From: Janibacter anophelis NBRC 107843
GTDB taxonomy: Bacteria > Actinomycetota > Actinomycetes > Actinomycetales > Dermatophilaceae
Reading direction: 5' to 3'
Assembly (NCBI RefSeq): GCF_001570945.1
Contig: NZ_BCSQ01000042.1
Location: 1 to 32,990 of the forward strand
Length of the DNA: 32,990 nt
Shown: positions 31,853-32,990 of the stretch, piece by piece
How the letters are laid out: each line of letters begins with the position of its first letter
Position numbering within the stretch: position 1 is the first letter of the stretch
The notes under the pieces: generated by a model
Told to the model about the DNA's origin: nothing
Databases searched by the model: none
The model's input: the letters and a program-made list of their open reading frames with translations, nothing else
Program-made: the position numbers and the translations under genes

Positions 31853-32470
31853 GTGCTCCTGCGCTCACGTCTGGTGCTGTTGAACCACCGACTGGACGAC
31901 GAGCGGGAGCTGGGGCGACCCCCTTCGTCGTGGGTGGTTCCGGTGACCGCACTGCTCACCGCCGGCCTGTGGTGGGCCACCGCCCCCGACCACTCCCCCG
32001 TCGTCCCCGCGGTCCACGTCCTCGCCGGCTGCACGATGGTCGTGCTCGGCTTCATCGACCTCGACGTGCACCGCCTGCCCGACCGCATCCAACTGCCCGC
32101 ATACCCGACTCTCGCAACGCTGCTCGCGATCTGCAGCCTCGTCGAGAGCGAGTGGACCCCCTTCGTCCGGGCGCTGGTCGCCGGGGTCGCGCTCTTCGTC
32201 CTCTACCTCGTCCTGGCGCTGCTGCCGGGGGGCGGGATCGGCTTCGGCGACGTCAAGCTCGCCGGGCTACTCGGCATGCTCCTCGGCTGGCACTCGTGGA
32301 CGCACGTCCTGCAGGGGACCATGGCGACCTTCCTCATCGGTGGAGTGGTCGCGGTGGCGCTGCTCGCGTTGCGGCGCAAGGGCGCTCGTGACGAGTTCGC
32401 CTACGGCCCACCCATGCTCGTCGGTGCCGCAGGGGCGATCATCGTCCCGCCGCTGCTCGCCCTGCTGTGA
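31853..32470 (+). CDS. Prepilin peptidase (A24 family)-like protein, N-terminus uncertain
   Basis: A 205-residue membrane protease from GTG 31853, which would cleave type IV/Flp prepilin signals at the inner membrane. Both catalytic Asp motifs are present: LGFIDLDVHRLPDRIQLPAY (D-x5+-P-D) and GGGIGFGDVKLAGLLG (G-x-G-D). About six helices are visible. No Cys zinc motif or methylase loop is seen, so it is the short form. Odd point: the first helix (LVLAALGAAVGVLL) starts upstream of the GTG in the same frame, but TAG at 31808-31810 closes that frame and no ATG, GTG or TTG lies between. Either a CTG start (31820) is used or the gene is damaged at its 5' end. No ribosome site was found. Confidence 0.75.
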   Translation: MLLRSRLVLLNHRLDDERELGRPPSSWVVPVTALLTAGLWWATAPDHSPVVPAVHVLAGCTMVVLGFIDLDVHRLPDRIQLPAYPTLATLLAICSLVESEWTPFVRALVAGVALFVLYLVLALLPGGGIGFGDVKLAGLLGMLLGWHSWTHVLQGTMATFLIGGVVAVALLALRRKGARDEFAYGPPMLVGAAGAIIVPPLLALL

Positions 32471-32476
32471 GCCGGA

Positions 32477-32990
32477 TCAGGCCAGACGCACGAGCGCGCC
32501 CGGGTCCTCCTGCGGCAGCTCGCCCTCGACGAGCTGGGCCGTGACGACCTGACGGTTGAAGGTCATCAACCCACCGCGGGTGGTGAGGAAGGCGGTGTCC
32601 GCCGCGTCGCGCCCGGTGGCGATCCGGACCATCGCTTCGCGCGGCGCCAGGCCGGTCGCGTCGACGATGTGCCACGCGTCGTCGACCCAGGCCTCGGCGA
32701 CGGCGTGGAAGTCCATCGGCCGCAGGCCGGGCGCGTACACCGACACCAGTCGCGCGGGCGTCCCCAGCGCGCGCAGCAGGGCGACGACGACGTGCGCGAA
32801 GTCCCGGCACACCCCCGACGCCTGCAGGATCGAGTCGACCGCACCGTCGGTGCCGCGGCTCGACCCGGAGATGTAGGCCATGTGCGTGTTGACCCACTGG
32901 GTCACCGCGCGCACCCGCTCGATGCCCGTCTGGTCGGGGAAGAGCTGGGCGGCCATCGGCGCCAGCCGGTCCGACTCCGCGTACCGGCTC
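32477..32990 (-). CDS. Transglutaminase-like domain protein (5' end beyond the window)
   Basis: A partial protein. The frame stays open from the stop at 32477 to the window edge, and residues upstream of the ATG at 32956 (SRYAESDRLAP) belong to the family, so the gene starts outside. The transglutaminase core triad is visible: Cys in GVCRDFAHV, His in MDFHAVAEAW and Asp in HIVDATGLAPRE. Such bacterial proteins are cysteine proteases or amidases rather than crosslinkers; the substrate is unknown. Convergent with the prepilin peptidase gene, 6 bp apart. Confidence 0.88.
   Translation of the reverse strand, partial: SRYAESDRLAPMAAQLFPDQTGIERVRAVTQWVNTHMAYISGSSRGTDGAVDSILQASGVCRDFAHVVVALLRALGTPARLVSVYAPGLRPMDFHAVAEAWVDDAWHIVDATGLAPREAMVRIATGRDAADTAFLTTRGGLMTFNRQVVTAQLVEGELPQEDPGALVRLA

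Overview
The window is high-GC (roughly 70 percent by eye) and reads as chromosomal DNA of an actinobacterium. The signs are GTG starts, ATGA and GTGA stop/start overlaps, many lipoproteins with L-A-G-C type lipoboxes, a cydABDC operon, MMPL transporters and an L,D-transpeptidase. A member of the Micrococcales (Intrasporangiaceae-like) fits best, but that placement is inference. No rRNA, tRNA, CRISPR array, integrase or transposase was found.

Layout. 165-1985: membrane-anchored protein with a solute-binding-like part and a VWA domain. 2160-4866: three-gene polar amino-acid ABC importer. 4931-6205: MFS exporter. 6307-7890: Tat-exported PhoD phosphatase behind a PHO-box-like direct repeat. 8055-13959: cydABDC (cytochrome bd oxidase and its CydDC exporter), running into an overlapping blaI-type repressor and M56/M48-like membrane protease (13934-15210). 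15311-17008: a minus-strand hypothetical, an AIM24 protein and a small lipoprotein. 17021-17842 (minus): L,D-transpeptidase lipoprotein. 18027-18708: zinc-ribbon protein and small lipoprotein. 18712-19827: divergent MarR regulator and FMN reductase sharing paired operators. 20004-22979: TetR regulator and MMPL exporter. 23166-26350: a paralogous small lipoprotein, PanE-like reductase, BioD-like protein without a P-loop, low-molecular-weight phosphatase and another lipoprotein, the last four translationally coupled. 26692-28101: purB. 28332-31627 (minus): SGNH hydrolase and second MMPL transporter. 31853-32470: prepilin peptidase-like protein. 32477 to the window end (minus): transglutaminase-like protein cut by the window edge.

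The most unusual property is a layer of short DNA repeats over otherwise ordinary genes. (i) CGAAGGGGG, on either strand and in all reading frames, occurs about 28 times by hand count, against about one expected from base composition; the 7-mer CGAAGGG occurs about 48 times. (ii) Eight copies of a palindrome, GCGCAT-NN-8-bp palindrome-NN-ATGCGC, are present. Some act as plausible terminators, and three form an in-frame 42-bp tandem array inside cydD. (iii) An imperfect palindrome of about 32 bp (GGTCTCGAGG ... CACCTCGACC) lies before cydA and inside cydB and cydD. The cyd operon is densely loaded with such in-frame insertions, placed in loops and in the membrane-to-ATPase linkers, reminiscent of Rickettsia palindromic elements. 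A decayed 3' end of a resuscitation-promoting-factor-type gene lies upstream of purB.
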